From NCBI GenBank assembly GCA_012965425.1, contig DTSI01000038.1, forward strand, positions 3,214 through 38,824: 35,611 nucleotides of DNA. The letters run 5' to 3'. Within the stretch, counting starts at the first letter, position 1, and the number at the start of each line of letters is the position of its first letter. Under the pieces are notes generated by a model. It was not told the DNA's origin and did not search any database. It was given only the letters and a program-made list of their open reading frames with translations. The DNA is from Methylococcaceae bacterium (GTDB lineage Bacteria > Pseudomonadota > Gammaproteobacteria > Methylococcales > Methylomonadaceae). Below are positions 9,146 to 22,713 of this stretch, piece after piece. The position numbers and the translations under genes were made by a program.

Positions 9146-9607
9146 ATGCCCCTAACAAAAAAAACCATCAACCCCAACGATACCTTTTTAGGCTTTGATT
9201 TTGGCCATAAAAAGATTGGCGTCGCCATTGCTCATATAGAAACTGCAATCGCTAATCCGTTAACCACTGTCACCGCCGTTAATCAACAACCCAACTGGCA
9301 ACAATTACAATTACTTATTGAAAAATGGCAACCACAAGGCTTAGTTGTGGGCCAATCAGTACAACAAGACGGCTCTGACAATCTAGTGACACCACGCATT
9401 ATAAAATTCTGTCGCCAACTCCACGGCCGATTCAACTTACCGGTCTACCAAGTTGATGAGACATTAACCACGTTTGAAGCTAAACAAATGCTATATAATG
9501 ACCTTAATGTTTCTGCTAAAAAGCTCTGGAAAGTTCAAGATCAACTGGCTGCACAACGAATATTGCTAACTTGGATAAATGAACAACAACGACCTCATGA
9601 ACCCTAA
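9146..9607 (+). CDS. ruvX: Holliday junction resolvase-like / pre-16S rRNA nuclease YqgF
   Basis: This 153-residue RNase H-fold protein is an essential nuclease implicated in 5' maturation of 16S rRNA in E. coli. The first catalytic Asp is Asp18 in FLGFDFGHKKIGVA. The glutamate lies in the VDETLTTFEA segment and the last acidic residue in the KVQDQLAAQRIL helix. The usual GLP loop reads GQSVQQDG here, a small deviation. The 3' end overlaps pyrR by 29 bases, showing tight coupling. Confidence 0.95.
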   Translation: MPLTKKTINPNDTFLGFDFGHKKIGVAIAHIETAIANPLTTVTAVNQQPNWQQLQLLIEKWQPQGLVVGQSVQQDGSDNLVTPRIIKFCRQLHGRFNLPVYQVDETLTTFEAKQMLYNDLNVSAKKLWKVQDQLAAQRILLTWINEQQRPHEP

Positions 9608-10121
9608 TGACCTTTCAATCCCTGAGCTACTCGATACACTTGAAAAACAATTACGCGCAACCCTTAACAGTCGAAAACTAACTAATCCGTTAATGATCGG
9701 TATTCATAGTGGCGGCGTCTGGGTTGCCGAGCATATGCACCACCGTTTAGGCCTGAGCAGCCCTTTAGGCTTGCTGGATATTTCTTTTTATCGCGATGAT
9801 TTTTCACAACTCGGGATTAACCCCTTTGTCAAACCCAGCCAACTACCCAAAGACATAGAAGCACGCGATATTATTCTTATTGACGATGTTTTTTATACCG
9901 GTCGAACCATTAGAGCGGCCCTCAATGAAATTTTTGATTATGGCCGCCCTAACCAAGTCATTTTAGGCATTTTAATAGAACGCGATGGTCAGCAAATACC
10001 CCTTAAACCTGACTGTATCGGCGTTAACATTAAGTTACAACCGGGCGAACGCATTAAACTAACCGGTCCTAATCCATTAACTATTGCCATACAGAATACG
10101 GATAATTCCGAATCCGCCTAA
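9579..10121 (+). CDS. pyrR: Bifunctional PyrR-type uracil phosphoribosyltransferase / pyrimidine regulator
   Basis: This 180-residue protein of the type I phosphoribosyltransferase fold has the PRPP-binding loop [16 protein letters not shown] at about residues 98-112 and the N-terminal [11 protein letters not shown]. In Gram-positive bacteria PyrR attenuates pyr mRNA. In gammaproteobacteria the adjacent gene is usually called PyrR and its regulatory role is less clear. It overlaps ruvX. A second ATG six codons downstream (9597) could be the true start, though neither has a strong ribosome binding site. pyrB follows after four bases. Confidence 0.92.
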   Translation: MNNNDLMNPNDLSIPELLDTLEKQLRATLNSRKLTNPLMIGIHSGGVWVAEHMHHRLGLSSPLGLLDISFYRDDFSQLGINPFVKPSQLPKDIEARDIILIDDVFYTGRTIRAALNEIFDYGRPNQVILGILIERDGQQIPLKPDCIGVNIKLQPGERIKLTGPNPLTIAIQNTDNSESA

Positions 10122-10125
10122 CCCT

Positions 10126-11100
10126 ATGACGACAACCGACTCTCTGCAGTTTAATTCAGACCACCAATTACAACACCTGCTGTCCATAGAAGGACTCGAC
10201 CAACGGCTATTAACCGAGATTATGGATAATGCTGAATCGTTTGCCAGCCTTGCTAATCAACCGGTTAAAAAATATCCGATCTTACGCGGCAAAACGGTTG
10301 TTAATCTTTTCTTCGAAAACAGTACCCGGACACGCACAACATTCGAATTGGCTGCCAAACGATTATCTGCCGATGTCATCAATATGAACATTGCCACTTC
10401 AGCAACATCCAAAGGGGAAAGCCTTTTAGATACTATTCGCAATTTGGAGGCCATGCATGTTGATATGTTTGTGATACGCCATGCTTTAAGTGGTGCTGCT
10501 CATTTTATTGCTCAACATGTTGCCCCGGGAATCAGTGTCATTAACGCCGGTGACGGCAATCATGCTCACCCGACACAAGCCCTGTTAGACATGTTCACTA
10601 TTCGGCGGCACAAGAATGATTTTTCTTCATTACGCATCGCGATCATCGGCGACATTCTTCACTCCCGCGTGGCCCGCTCCCAAATTCAGGCACTGTCCAT
10701 TTTAGGTGCCAAAGAAATTCGGGTTATCGCCCCCAAGACCTTACTCCCGATTGAGGTTAACGCCTTAGGCGTCAGTGTGTCTCATACACTTGAAGAAGGT
10801 CTGCAAGACATTGATGTCGTGATCATGTTACGTCTACAAAAAGAACGCATGTCCGGCGCCCTCCTGCCCAGTGAAAGTGAATATTTTAATTGCTTTGGCC
10901 TTACTCAGGAAAAATTGGCGATCGCAAAACCCGATGCCATTGTTATGCACCCCGGGCCCATTAATCGTGGCGTTGAAATTTCATCTGAGGTCGCTGACGG
11001 GCCGCAATCTGTTATTCTGCAACAAGTCAGCTACGGTATCGCCATCCGTATGGCGATCATGTCATTGATTCTGCAACCACCCGGGAGACACCATACATGA
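10126..11100 (+). CDS. pyrB: Aspartate carbamoyltransferase catalytic subunit
   Basis: This 324-residue enzyme condenses carbamoyl phosphate with aspartate in the second step of pyrimidine synthesis. The carbamoyl-phosphate loop STRTR is at residues 66-70, Lys96 lies in the 80s-type loop (TSKGESL), and HPTQALLDM begins at His148. The C-terminal part has MLRLQKERM and [12 protein letters not shown]. The ATG at 10126 lies four bases after pyrR; a longer frame into pyrR is less likely. Together with the catalytically dead PyrC' just downstream it should form the class A dodecameric ATCase known from Pseudomonas, which needs no pyrI regulatory subunit. Confidence 0.97.
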   Translation: MTTTDSLQFNSDHQLQHLLSIEGLDQRLLTEIMDNAESFASLANQPVKKYPILRGKTVVNLFFENSTRTRTTFELAAKRLSADVINMNIATSATSKGESLLDTIRNLEAMHVDMFVIRHALSGAAHFIAQHVAPGISVINAGDGNHAHPTQALLDMFTIRRHKNDFSSLRIAIIGDILHSRVARSQIQALSILGAKEIRVIAPKTLLPIEVNALGVSVSHTLEEGLQDIDVVIMLRLQKERMSGALLPSESEYFNCFGLTQEKLAIAKPDAIVMHPGPINRGVEISSEVADGPQSVILQQVSYGIAIRMAIMSLILQPPGRHHT

Positions 11101-12371
11101 CCGCTGTATTGATTACCGGCGGACGCATTATCGACCCCGCCAATACCATTGATAAAGTCGGTGACTTATTCATCAAAGACAACCGTATCATTTCGCTTTT
11201 TGAACGCCCAAATGACTTCACCGCAGTACATACCATTGATGCAAAAGACCACATTGTCTGTCCAGGCCTTATTGATCTGAGCGCTCATTTACGTGAACCC
11301 GGGCAAACACAGAAAGCAACCATTCTCTCTGAAACGACAGCCGCACTTAAAAGTGGTATAACCACGCTGTGTTGCCCGCCTGATACCCACCCGATCAATG
11401 ACACCCCTGCCGTTACTGAATTTATACTGGATAAAGTAGAACATGCAAATGCAGCAACCGTCTTACCGATTGGTGCTTTAACGCAAGGACTGGAAGGCAC
11501 TAAACTCAGCGCCATGGCCGCTTTACATAAAGCCGGTTGCATTGGTTTCAGTAATGCACACACTCCAATTAAAAACACATTGGTTTTACGCCGCACTCTG
11601 GAGTATGCAGCCAGCCACAATCTTTGCGTCATCATTCGCCCGGAAGACCCCTGGCTACAAAATCAAGGCTGTGTTCACGAAGGTATACCTGCTTCACGAT
11701 TTGGTCTGCCAGGAATTCCTCATGTCTCTGAAATCATTGCTATACAACAGAGCCTCGCTTTATGTGAACTGACTGGCTGTCGGATTCACTTTTCCCAACT
11801 CAGTTGTAGTGAATCGGTCAATTTATTAAAAGCGGCCAAACACAAACAATTACCCGTTTCAGCAGATGTTGCCATTCACCAATTATTTTTCACCGAGAAC
11901 GAACTCAATACCTTTGATAGCGCGCTCCATGTGACCCCGCCTTTCCGAACCGAAACTGACAAACAAGCCTTAATAGATGGGTTAAAGACCGGTGTTATTG
12001 ATGCAATCTGTTCAGCACACCAACCTCATGACGCTGACGCCAAACTGGGAGCATTTCCCTCGACAGAACCAGGGATTTCTGCTCTGGAAACACTCTTGCC
12101 CTTAGTACTTAAACTCACCGAGACAGAGGCTGTATCGTTAAGCCAAGGAATTTCTTGGGTAACACAAAATCCAGCGAGTATTCTAGCCCTTAAACAGGGC
12201 ACCTTAACCAAAGGTAGTGCTGCAGATATTTGTATTTTTAATCCCGAACTGACATGGACCGTTAATGAAAACAACTGGCTAAGCCAAGGTCGAAATACAC
12301 CGTTCTGGGGTCAAACTCTCAAAGGAAAAGCCGCCCAAATCATTAAGTCAGGACAGATTTTTTCTTCGTAG
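11097..12371 (+). CDS. pyrC': Dihydroorotase-like pseudoenzyme PyrC' (ATCase partner)
   Basis: This 424-residue amidohydrolase-fold protein is encoded in an ATGA overlap with pyrB. Compared with active class I dihydroorotases, most metal ligands are replaced. The HxH motif reads [10 protein letters not shown] (first His is Ser62; second retained as His64). The H-x-E-D site reads RPED (Arg181). The HxxH site reads HFSQ (Gln234). The final catalytic Asp is Ala307 in CSAHQPH. It closely resembles Pseudomonas PyrC', which is inactive but needed to assemble ATCase with PyrB. An active pyrC should therefore be elsewhere in the genome. The structural role is inferred from that family. Confidence 0.93.
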   Translation: MTAVLITGGRIIDPANTIDKVGDLFIKDNRIISLFERPNDFTAVHTIDAKDHIVCPGLIDLSAHLREPGQTQKATILSETTAALKSGITTLCCPPDTHPINDTPAVTEFILDKVEHANAATVLPIGALTQGLEGTKLSAMAALHKAGCIGFSNAHTPIKNTLVLRRTLEYAASHNLCVIIRPEDPWLQNQGCVHEGIPASRFGLPGIPHVSEIIAIQQSLALCELTGCRIHFSQLSCSESVNLLKAAKHKQLPVSADVAIHQLFFTENELNTFDSALHVTPPFRTETDKQALIDGLKTGVIDAICSAHQPHDADAKLGAFPSTEPGISALETLLPLVLKLTETEAVSLSQGISWVTQNPASILALKQGTLTKGSAADICIFNPELTWTVNENNWLSQGRNTPFWGQTLKGKAAQIIKSGQIFSS

Positions 12372-12400
12372 AACTGACGCTTCGGTAAATTAAGGACATA

Positions 12401-13726
12401 TCAATTATCGTCATCGCCAAGATGGGCTTGTTCAGAAATATTTTTAGGAATTGCTTTTTTCACTTTAACGCCGAGTTCAACAAAACTATTGGCTTGTCGA
12501 ATTAGGTTTCCTTGTCCTTGTGTTAATTTTCCCATTACCCCCGTATAGGTTTTATTAACCGTACTAAGTTGAGTGCCCAGTTTATCAAGATCCTCAACAA
12601 AACCGCGAATTTTGTCGTACAAACTACCGGCCTTTTCAGCAATAATCCGAGCATTTTCATTGCGGCGTTCATAACGCCAAATATTCTCAATCGTTCGTAA
12701 GGTGGCCAGCAGCGTGGTCGGCGTCACCACTATAATCTTATGCTCAAAGGCATCAGCAAACACCTTTTCATCGGCCTGAAAAGCAGCCATAAAAGCTGCT
12801 TCAATCGGCATAAATAACAAGACAAAATCCAAGGACCGCAACCCTTTTAGACTGCTATAGTCTTTTTCACTCAGGCCTTTAATATGCTGTCGAACCGCCA
12901 GAGTATGCTCTTTTAACGCTTTGATTCGTTCGCCGTCATCCTCTGCTGAACAGTAGCGCTCATACGCCACCAATGAAACCTTAGAATCAACCACGACATC
13001 TTTATCGCCCGGTAAGCGAATAATTACATCGGGTTTAAACAAGCTATTATTATTATCTCGAAAAGCGCCTTGCGGATCATACTCAATGCCCTTTCGTAGC
13101 CCTGACTCTTCAAGCACTTTTTCTAAAATCATTTCCCCCCAGTTACCTTGGGTTTTATTATCTCCTTTCAGGGCACGCGTTAAATTTAACGCCTCTTGAT
13201 TCATCTTTTGGGTATCTTGCCTAAGCTGGCTTATTTCTTCTCTTAACGTAACTCGGTCACGCGTTTCATGTTCATAAACATGCTCAATACGTTTTTTAAA
13301 TTCGCCTAATTGCTCTTTAAGCGGTGAAACAATTTCATTCAGACTGCTGTTGTTTTGTTCTTTAAACTGTTTGGTCTTGGCTTCAAAAATCTGATTCGCT
13401 AAATTCTCAAACTGCAATTTTAATCGGGTTTCCGAATCTTGCAGTAATTTAAGCTTTTCTGTACCGTGTTTTTGCTGCTCTTCAAGCCGCGCTTGTAATT
13501 GCGCTGTTAAGATATTGGCACGGGCTAATTGCTCTTGTAAGCGTTCGCATTCCTGATTACGCTGATCAAAAATCAGTAATTTTTCTTTTGCTATTAACAG
13601 GCACTGTTCAAGTTCTCGTCGGCTATGCTGCGACCACCACCCCATAATGAGCAGTCCAAGTAAACAACCCAAGCCAAGCGCAGTTAAGACAGGAGTGTTC
13701 TCAATTAGATAAGAAAAAATATCCAA
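12401..13726 (-). CDS. rmuC: DNA recombination protein RmuC
   Basis: This 441-residue protein has one N-terminal membrane segment (about residues 12-31), a long coiled coil (about 35-190, heptad-rich with many Glu/Gln/Leu) and the conserved RmuC nuclease-like domain (about 150-410). That domain contains ALKGDNKTQGNWGEMILEKV, FKPDVIIRLPGDKDVVVDSK and MPIEAAFMAAF. RmuC limits inversions and rearrangements at inverted repeats in E. coli; its chemistry is not settled. The start is a TTG at 13724-13726 with AAGGTGA five bases upstream. The TTG start keeps the membrane segment in frame, so I prefer it to any later ATG. It follows hemL by 20 bases on the same strand. Confidence 0.94.
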   Translation of the reverse strand: MDIFSYLIENTPVLTALGLGCLLGLLIMGWWSQHSRRELEQCLLIAKEKLLIFDQRNQECERLQEQLARANILTAQLQARLEEQQKHGTEKLKLLQDSETRLKLQFENLANQIFEAKTKQFKEQNNSSLNEIVSPLKEQLGEFKKRIEHVYEHETRDRVTLREEISQLRQDTQKMNQEALNLTRALKGDNKTQGNWGEMILEKVLEESGLRKGIEYDPQGAFRDNNNSLFKPDVIIRLPGDKDVVVDSKVSLVAYERYCSAEDDGERIKALKEHTLAVRQHIKGLSEKDYSSLKGLRSLDFVLLFMPIEAAFMAAFQADEKVFADAFEHKIIVVTPTTLLATLRTIENIWRYERRNENARIIAEKAGSLYDKIRGFVEDLDKLGTQLSTVNKTYTGVMGKLTQGQGNLIRQANSFVELGVKVKKAIPKNISEQAHLGDDDN

Positions 13727-13746
13727 AAATCACCTTATTGCAGTCA

Positions 13747-15027
13747 TTATGCCCATGATTCAAATACACGCTTTGCTGCATAAATCGTTTCATCTAAATC
13801 TTCTTGACGATGCGCAGATGATACAAAACCGGCTTCAAACGCAGAAGGCGCCAAATACACACCTTGTTCCAGCATGCCATGAAAAAACACTTTGAATTGT
13901 GCCTGATCACAAGCCATCACTTGGGCAAAATTGCTAACAGATTCATCCCTTGTAAAGAAAAGTCCGAACATAGCGCCCACTGAATTATAGGTCATCGCAA
14001 TGTTATTACGGCTTGCAACGGAGGCAATCCCTGCTAATAAATAATTAGTGGATGCCGTGAGCTGATCATAAAAATCAGGTTGCGCAATCAAGTCAAGCGT
14101 CGCCAGACCAGCGGCCATTGCAACGGGGTTACCCGATAGCGTACCGGCCTGATAAACAGGGCCCAATGGTGCAATAGCTTCCATTATTTCACGCCTGCCA
14201 CCAAAAGCACCTACGGGCATTCCACCCCCTAGAATTTTACCTAAGGTGGTCAAGTCAGGTCTCACACCGTAATGGCCCTGCGCCCCTGATAAACTTACTC
14301 TGAACCCGGTCATGACTTCGTCAAAAATAAGCACAGCACCGGCATCATCACAAACTGTGCGAAGGCCTTCCAAAAAACCTGAAACCGGTGGAATACAATT
14401 CATATTGCCGGCAACCGGTTCAACAATAATTGCGGCAATCTCAGACCCTATAGAATTAAAAACCTCCTCAACCCCCTGAAGATCATTATAAGTCAGCGTA
14501 ATGGTTTCAGCAGCCAAGGCTTCAGGAACCCCAGGAGAACTGGGCACCCCCAAGGTAAGCGCCCCAGAACCTGCTTTGACTAACAGTGAATCTGAATGAC
14601 CATGGTAACAACCTTCAAATTTAACAATTTTATCTCTACCGGTATAGCCACGGGCTAACCGAATCGCACTCATGGTCGCCTCTGTTCCTGAACTCACCAT
14701 ACGAACCAAATCAATAGAGGGAATCAAGTCACATACTTTAGCGGCTAAAGTTGTTTCGATTTCAGTCGGCGCCCCAAAACTCAAACCCTTCGTGGCCGCA
14801 CTGGTAACGCCCGCTATAACCTCAGGATGTGCATGACCGACTATCATGGGTCCCCATGAGCCGACATAATCAATGTAGCGTTTACCGTCGGTATCAAAAA
14901 TATAAGGACCCGTCGCGCGGTCAATAAAGACAGGGTCGCCACCGACCCCCTTAAAAGCCCTCACCGGTGAATTAACACCGCCAGGAATTACTTGTTGGGC
15001 ACGGGTAAATTGGGAATTATCACTCAT
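13747..15027 (-). CDS. hemL: Glutamate-1-semialdehyde 2,1-aminomutase
   Basis: This 426-residue PLP enzyme makes 5-aminolevulinate in the C5 tetrapyrrole pathway. The N-terminus has [13 protein letters not shown], then [15 protein letters not shown]. The PLP-binding FDEVMTGFR carries Asp236, and the Schiff-base lysine is Lys264 in [17 protein letters not shown]. Length and sequence match E. coli HemL (Lys265 there). I chose the ATG at 15025-15027 (MSDNSQ); an upstream frame adds a Cys-rich 31-residue stretch not found in the family. The gene begins just past the rRNA operon terminator, so it needs its own promoter, which I could not pin down, or readthrough. rmuC follows. Confidence 0.97.
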   Translation of the reverse strand: MSDNSQFTRAQQVIPGGVNSPVRAFKGVGGDPVFIDRATGPYIFDTDGKRYIDYVGSWGPMIVGHAHPEVIAGVTSAATKGLSFGAPTEIETTLAAKVCDLIPSIDLVRMVSSGTEATMSAIRLARGYTGRDKIVKFEGCYHGHSDSLLVKAGSGALTLGVPSSPGVPEALAAETITLTYNDLQGVEEVFNSIGSEIAAIIVEPVAGNMNCIPPVSGFLEGLRTVCDDAGAVLIFDEVMTGFRVSLSGAQGHYGVRPDLTTLGKILGGGMPVGAFGGRREIMEAIAPLGPVYQAGTLSGNPVAMAAGLATLDLIAQPDFYDQLTASTNYLLAGIASVASRNNIAMTYNSVGAMFGLFFTRDESVSNFAQVMACDQAQFKVFFHGMLEQGVYLAPSAFEAGFVSSAHRQEDLDETIYAAKRVFESWA

Positions 15028-15118
15028 AAAGATCAATAGAAGATGGTAAAAAGAAGACGACTTCGTGAAACACATCATACAACAAGTACAGTTGTTATGA
15101 GTATTAAAAGTATCGGGC

Positions 15119-15150
15119 AAAAAAAAACCCAGATAACAAATATCTGGGTC
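15119..15150 (-). terminator. Rho-independent terminator of the rRNA operon
   Basis: On the - strand the stem CCCAGATA/TATCTGGG (15128-15135 with 15141-15148, extendable by one A-T pair) has a five-base loop and is followed by nine consecutive T residues. It lies about 10 bases beyond the 5S rRNA and before hemL. Confidence 0.92.
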
Positions 15151-15160
15151 TCAATTTAAA

Positions 15161-15278
15161 AACCTGGCAGTTCCCTACTTTCACATGGATAAATCCACAC
15201 TATCATCGGCGCTAAACGGTTTCACTTCCGAGTTCGGAATGGGATCGGGTGGGGCACATTCGCTATGGCCACCAGGCA
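15161..15278 (-). rRNA. rrf: 5S ribosomal RNA
   Basis: The - strand begins with TGCCTGG, contains CCGAACTCGGAAGTGAAAC and AGCGCCGATG, and ends with GTAGGGAACTGCCAGG, as in gammaproteobacterial 5S rRNA. The ends pair as helix I. Length about 118; ends are good to a few bases. Confidence 0.97.
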
Positions 15279-15413
15279 AATCGTTTTGGCAAAATATCCT
15301 TATCTCACCGTAACAGTCCTCATCAATCATCCTTTGAAGAACTGTCGGAATCTGTAAACTGTTCAAGCTAAGCTAATATTATCAACTTCACCCAAACTAC
15401 TTGGGTGTTATAT

Positions 15414-18308
<2,895 letters not shown>

Positions 18309-18556
18309 ATATAACCCCAACCAGTCTGGTTGTGACTATATAATCGCTGACAATTTCGCTTTGCTTGAGAACTCACCAATAACTTCTTGCATACAGTCCG
18401 ACTCATCATCAAACTAAACACAATCCATTACTGCTTCATTCTTTCTTTATTACAGTTTACAGATTCCAAATTTTTAAAGAGCAATTGTTGAGTTTCCTCA
18501 CCAATTCTATAAAAGCTATTTCCGTAACTTAATCCGTTACGTAACCCTTATAGAGT
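18309..18556 (-). other. Spacer between tRNA-Ala and 23S rRNA
   Basis: A 248-base transcribed spacer containing no further tRNA. It carries the upstream arm of the 23S processing stem and a boxA-like antitermination site (18474-18482). Confidence 0.8.
18474..18482 (-). promoter_or_regulatory. boxA-like antitermination site in the 16S-23S spacer
   Basis: The - strand reads GCTCTTTAA followed by AAA, matching the core of the rRNA boxA that binds NusB/S10 in E. coli. The same core occurs in the operon leader at 20600-20608. Confidence 0.7.
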
Positions 18557-18632
18557 TGGTGGAGCCAGGGAGGATCGAACTCCCGACCTCCTGCGTGCAA
18601 GGCAGGCGCTCTCCCAGCTGAGCTATGGCCCC
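18557..18632 (-). tRNA. alaT: tRNA-Ala (anticodon UGC)
   Basis: A 76-base cloverleaf on the - strand with GGGGCCATAGCTCAGCTGGG at the 5' end, anticodon TGC in CCTTGCACG, the T loop GTTCGATCC, and CCA encoded at the 3' end. It is the second tRNA of the 16S-23S spacer. Confidence 0.98.
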
Positions 18633-18750
18633 TCTATTGCGTGTAAACAAAAAAACCACTACCGTGGCCCCTTCATCTAGCAAGCGTCCCGTCCCAGAAG
18701 ATGTCCAAAAACTTTCCACAAAATAGTCTTTCAACCACGTTGCGCAAAAT

Positions 18751-18827
<77 letters not shown>

Positions 18828-18845
18828 AGGCTCATTGCTTTATTC

Positions 18846-18861
18846 AATCAAAATAATTTGT
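18846..18861. repeat. 3' arm of the 16S processing stem
   Basis: AATCAAAATAATTTGT is the exact inverted copy of 20577-20592. Allowing a one-base bulge and G-U pairs, the helix extends about ten more pairs inward. It brackets 16S rRNA and is the expected RNase III site. Confidence 0.8.
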
Positions 18862-18897
18862 TGTGAGTACTAAAATAGGCGTGCGCCTAACTTTTTG

Positions 18898-20436
<1,539 letters not shown>

Positions 20437-20576
20437 ATATCACTTTGTTACTAAATAAGATTAGTAACCAATCTTGGCTCGAAACCAGAATTAAACGCAA
20501 AATTACTTGAATTAACGTTTGAATACTGATGTCGATGTTTTGTCGTTAGACTACAACATCCTATATCAGCACCCAC

Positions 20577-20592
20577 ACAAATTATTTTGATT
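20577..20592. repeat. 5' arm of the 16S processing stem
   Basis: ACAAATTATTTTGATT pairs exactly with the arm at 18846-18861 across the 16S gene. Confidence 0.8.
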
Positions 20593-20599
20593 TATATTT

Positions 20600-20608
20600 T
20601 TAAAGAGC
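20600..20608 (-). promoter_or_regulatory. boxA-like antitermination site in the rRNA leader
   Basis: The - strand reads GCTCTTTAA followed by AAA about 30 bases downstream of the P2 -10 element, the expected place for the leader boxA of an rRNA operon. Confidence 0.75.
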
Positions 20609-20639
20609 GGCAAGGCTAGTAGCCCTGCTAAGTTCGACT

Positions 20640-20667
20640 ATTATAAACACTTTAATTACCGTGTCAA
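20640..20667 (-). promoter_or_regulatory. rRNA promoter P2
   Basis: On the - strand TTGACA (20662-20667) and TATAAT (20640-20645), both perfect sigma-70 consensus, are 16 bases apart. An A-rich tract (T run at 20685-20691 on the + strand) lies upstream, as an UP element would. Confidence 0.88.
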
Positions 20668-20734
20668 CATATCCGTCAAACTTATTTTTTTCTGCTTCAG
20701 ACCGGAAAACTACTTACCCCGAACTGAGCCGTGG

Positions 20735-20762
20735 AGTATACAGCCTAAAACCCAACCGTCAA
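20735..20762 (-). promoter_or_regulatory. rRNA promoter P1
   Basis: On the - strand TTGACG (20757-20762) and TATACT (20735-20740) are 16 bases apart, followed by a GC-rich discriminator CCACGGC. That is the arrangement of stringently controlled rRNA P1 promoters. An AT-rich upstream stretch (GATAAAATAAA) could be an UP element. It lies 95 bases upstream of P2, close to the E. coli P1-P2 layout. Confidence 0.75.
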
Positions 20763-20866
20763 ACCTTTATTTTATCCCTTACAACAACTAATACCAATAG
20801 CCTAACCCGAAGCCAGACTCACTCGCGCGTATTTGCGTTTACCCAATTTATAGTTAAGCCTAAACT

Positions 20867-22624
20867 CTAAGCTTCTACTGACTGGCTATTAAACTGCAAG
20901 TCATACAATCTCTTGTAGGCTACACCTGTTTTCAACAATTCACTGTGCGTACCTCGCTCAACAATACGACCTTGATCCATAACAACAATCATATCTGCAT
21001 TTTGAATTGTCGATAATCGGTGCGCGACAACAACGGTTGTTCTACCGTCCATAACCTTACCCAATGCTAATTGAATGTACCTTTCAGACTCACTATCTAG
21101 TGCTGATGTCGCCTCATCCAAAATCAAGACTGGTGCATTCTTTAATAACGCTCTTGCCAACGCCAGGCGCTGACGCTGACCTCCTGATAACTTCAATCCA
21201 TTTTCACCAATTTTCGTATCCAATCCTTGTGGCATCTTTTCTATAAAATTCAACGCATAAGCATCTGTTGCTGCTTGCACTATCTGCGCCCTTGAAGCCT
21301 TCGCCAACCCCCCATAAGCTATGTTATTGGCAACCGTATCGTTAAACAATGTCACATGTTGCGACACCAATGCCATTTGACTCCGCAAATTTGACAACTT
21401 ATAGTCCTTCAACTCTACCCCATCAAGATAAATTCCACCTTCTTGATGCTCATAAAACCGGAGCATTAAATTAATTAATGTGCTTTTACCACTTCCTGAC
21501 ACACCTACTAGCGCTACTGTTTGACCCGATTTTATTTTAAGGTTAATGCCATTAAGCGCACAATTTTTTTCATTTGCGTATTTAAAGGAGAGATCTCTAA
21601 ACTCAATATCTCCTGATACCCTGTTCTTTTCATGCCCCCCGAAGTCATCTTCCAGGGGCTCGTCCAAAACTTCAAATAAAGATTCTGCTGCTGCAAGACC
21701 TCGTTGCACTTCACCATTAGCCTCACTTAACTGTCTTATTGGTCTCGGCAATAAAAATGCTGCCGTCAAATACGCAACAAACTCCCCAGGCCCTTCATCT
21801 TCCAACACTATTAAAGCCAAATACATGAGCCCGGCAAGAGCTAAAGAAATAATAAATTGTATTAGTGGATTATGAATTGACATCGTCATAACCAACTTCA
21901 AAAACTGCTGTCTATTAGTTAAACTTCTCGTATTAAATCGCGACCGTTCATAAACTTCCCCTCCAAAACTTTTAACCTCCCTAATACCCGTAACCATTTC
22001 GGAAGTTACATGAGTCAAATCACCAACAGTCTCCTGCATTTTTCGGCTCAATAACTTCAAGCGCTTACTCACATACCCCACCAGTATCCCTATCACCGGG
22101 GCTACAGACAAAAAAACCAATGACAACTGCCAATTAACATACGTTAAATATGCCAATAACCCAATTACGGTCAAACCCTCACGCACAAAAGTTCTAACTG
22201 AATCACTTGTTGCTCTTGTCACCTCCCCCACATTATGAGTTATTCGAGAAATCATATAACCACTATTATTAGCATCAAAATACATAATAGGTAACCGAGT
22301 ATAGCGAATGAAAATCTCGTTTCTTAAAGCGTGAGTAACATTAGCTGATATTCGAGCCAAAAAATAACTTCCTAAAAAGGTTCCGATCCCACGTATAAAA
22401 AATAGCGCCACAAAAAATAACGGCAAATACTCCATTCCCGATCTTTCTTCTGTGCTTAATGTATCGATAATATGCTTAATAACCATCGCAAACAGTGGTT
22501 GAGTCACTGCGTAAAGCGCATACCCCACAACACTTACTAAAAATATTTTCCAAAATGGGAGCACATACCTCAACAACCTTATATAGGAATTAATTGGAAC
22601 CTTTACTTGTTTATCGTTAGTCAT
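20867..22624 (-). CDS. msbA: Lipid A export ATP-binding/permease protein
   Basis: This 585-residue ABC half-transporter flips lipid A-core across the inner membrane. Six membrane segments occupy about residues 20-300. The nucleotide-binding domain follows: Walker A GVSGSGKST (374-382), Q-loop VSQHVTLFND, signature LSGGQRQR (479-486), Walker B VLILDEATSALD (499-510) and the switch histidine His535 in AHRLST. Length and motif order match E. coli MsbA (582). lpxK, its frequent neighbour, is absent; the gene is alone on its strand between the rRNA promoters and the sugar-transferase genes, which it faces head-to-head. A related multidrug exporter is the alternative, but the neighbourhood supports MsbA. 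Confidence 0.93.
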   Translation of the reverse strand: MTNDKQVKVPINSYIRLLRYVLPFWKIFLVSVVGYALYAVTQPLFAMVIKHIIDTLSTEERSGMEYLPLFFVALFFIRGIGTFLGSYFLARISANVTHALRNEIFIRYTRLPIMYFDANNSGYMISRITHNVGEVTRATSDSVRTFVREGLTVIGLLAYLTYVNWQLSLVFLSVAPVIGILVGYVSKRLKLLSRKMQETVGDLTHVTSEMVTGIREVKSFGGEVYERSRFNTRSLTNRQQFLKLVMTMSIHNPLIQFIISLALAGLMYLALIVLEDEGPGEFVAYLTAAFLLPRPIRQLSEANGEVQRGLAAAESLFEVLDEPLEDDFGGHEKNRVSGDIEFRDLSFKYANEKNCALNGINLKIKSGQTVALVGVSGSGKSTLINLMLRFYEHQEGGIYLDGVELKDYKLSNLRSQMALVSQHVTLFNDTVANNIAYGGLAKASRAQIVQAATDAYALNFIEKMPQGLDTKIGENGLKLSGGQRQRLALARALLKNAPVLILDEATSALDSESERYIQLALGKVMDGRTTVVVAHRLSTIQNADMIVVMDQGRIVERGTHSELLKTGVAYKRLYDLQFNSQSVEA

Positions 22625-22713
22625 TACTTTAGATTACACACATAAAAAAATATAATTTTACACCTGACCACACCATCTACATCACAACAATTCCCAGCTA
22701 GTGATAATATAAA

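Larger units (their letters stand above)
20437..20639 (-). other. rRNA operon leader
   Basis: The transcribed leader between promoter P2 and 16S. It holds the leader boxA, the upstream 16S processing arm, and a hairpin GTTACTAA/TTAGTAAC (20447-20454 with 20461-20468) just before the mature 16S 5' end. No coding sequence is seen. Confidence 0.8.

Noticed and set aside
11285-11635. 116-residue frame on the - strand
   Set aside because: It is antisense to the conserved pyrC' gene and has no family features.
11097-12371. Active dihydroorotase
   Set aside because: Most metal ligands are replaced, matching the inactive PyrC' type.
20661-20870. 69-residue frame on the + strand
   Set aside because: It runs opposite through the two rRNA promoters and has low-complexity Thr/Ser/Asn content; the promoter elements explain the region better.
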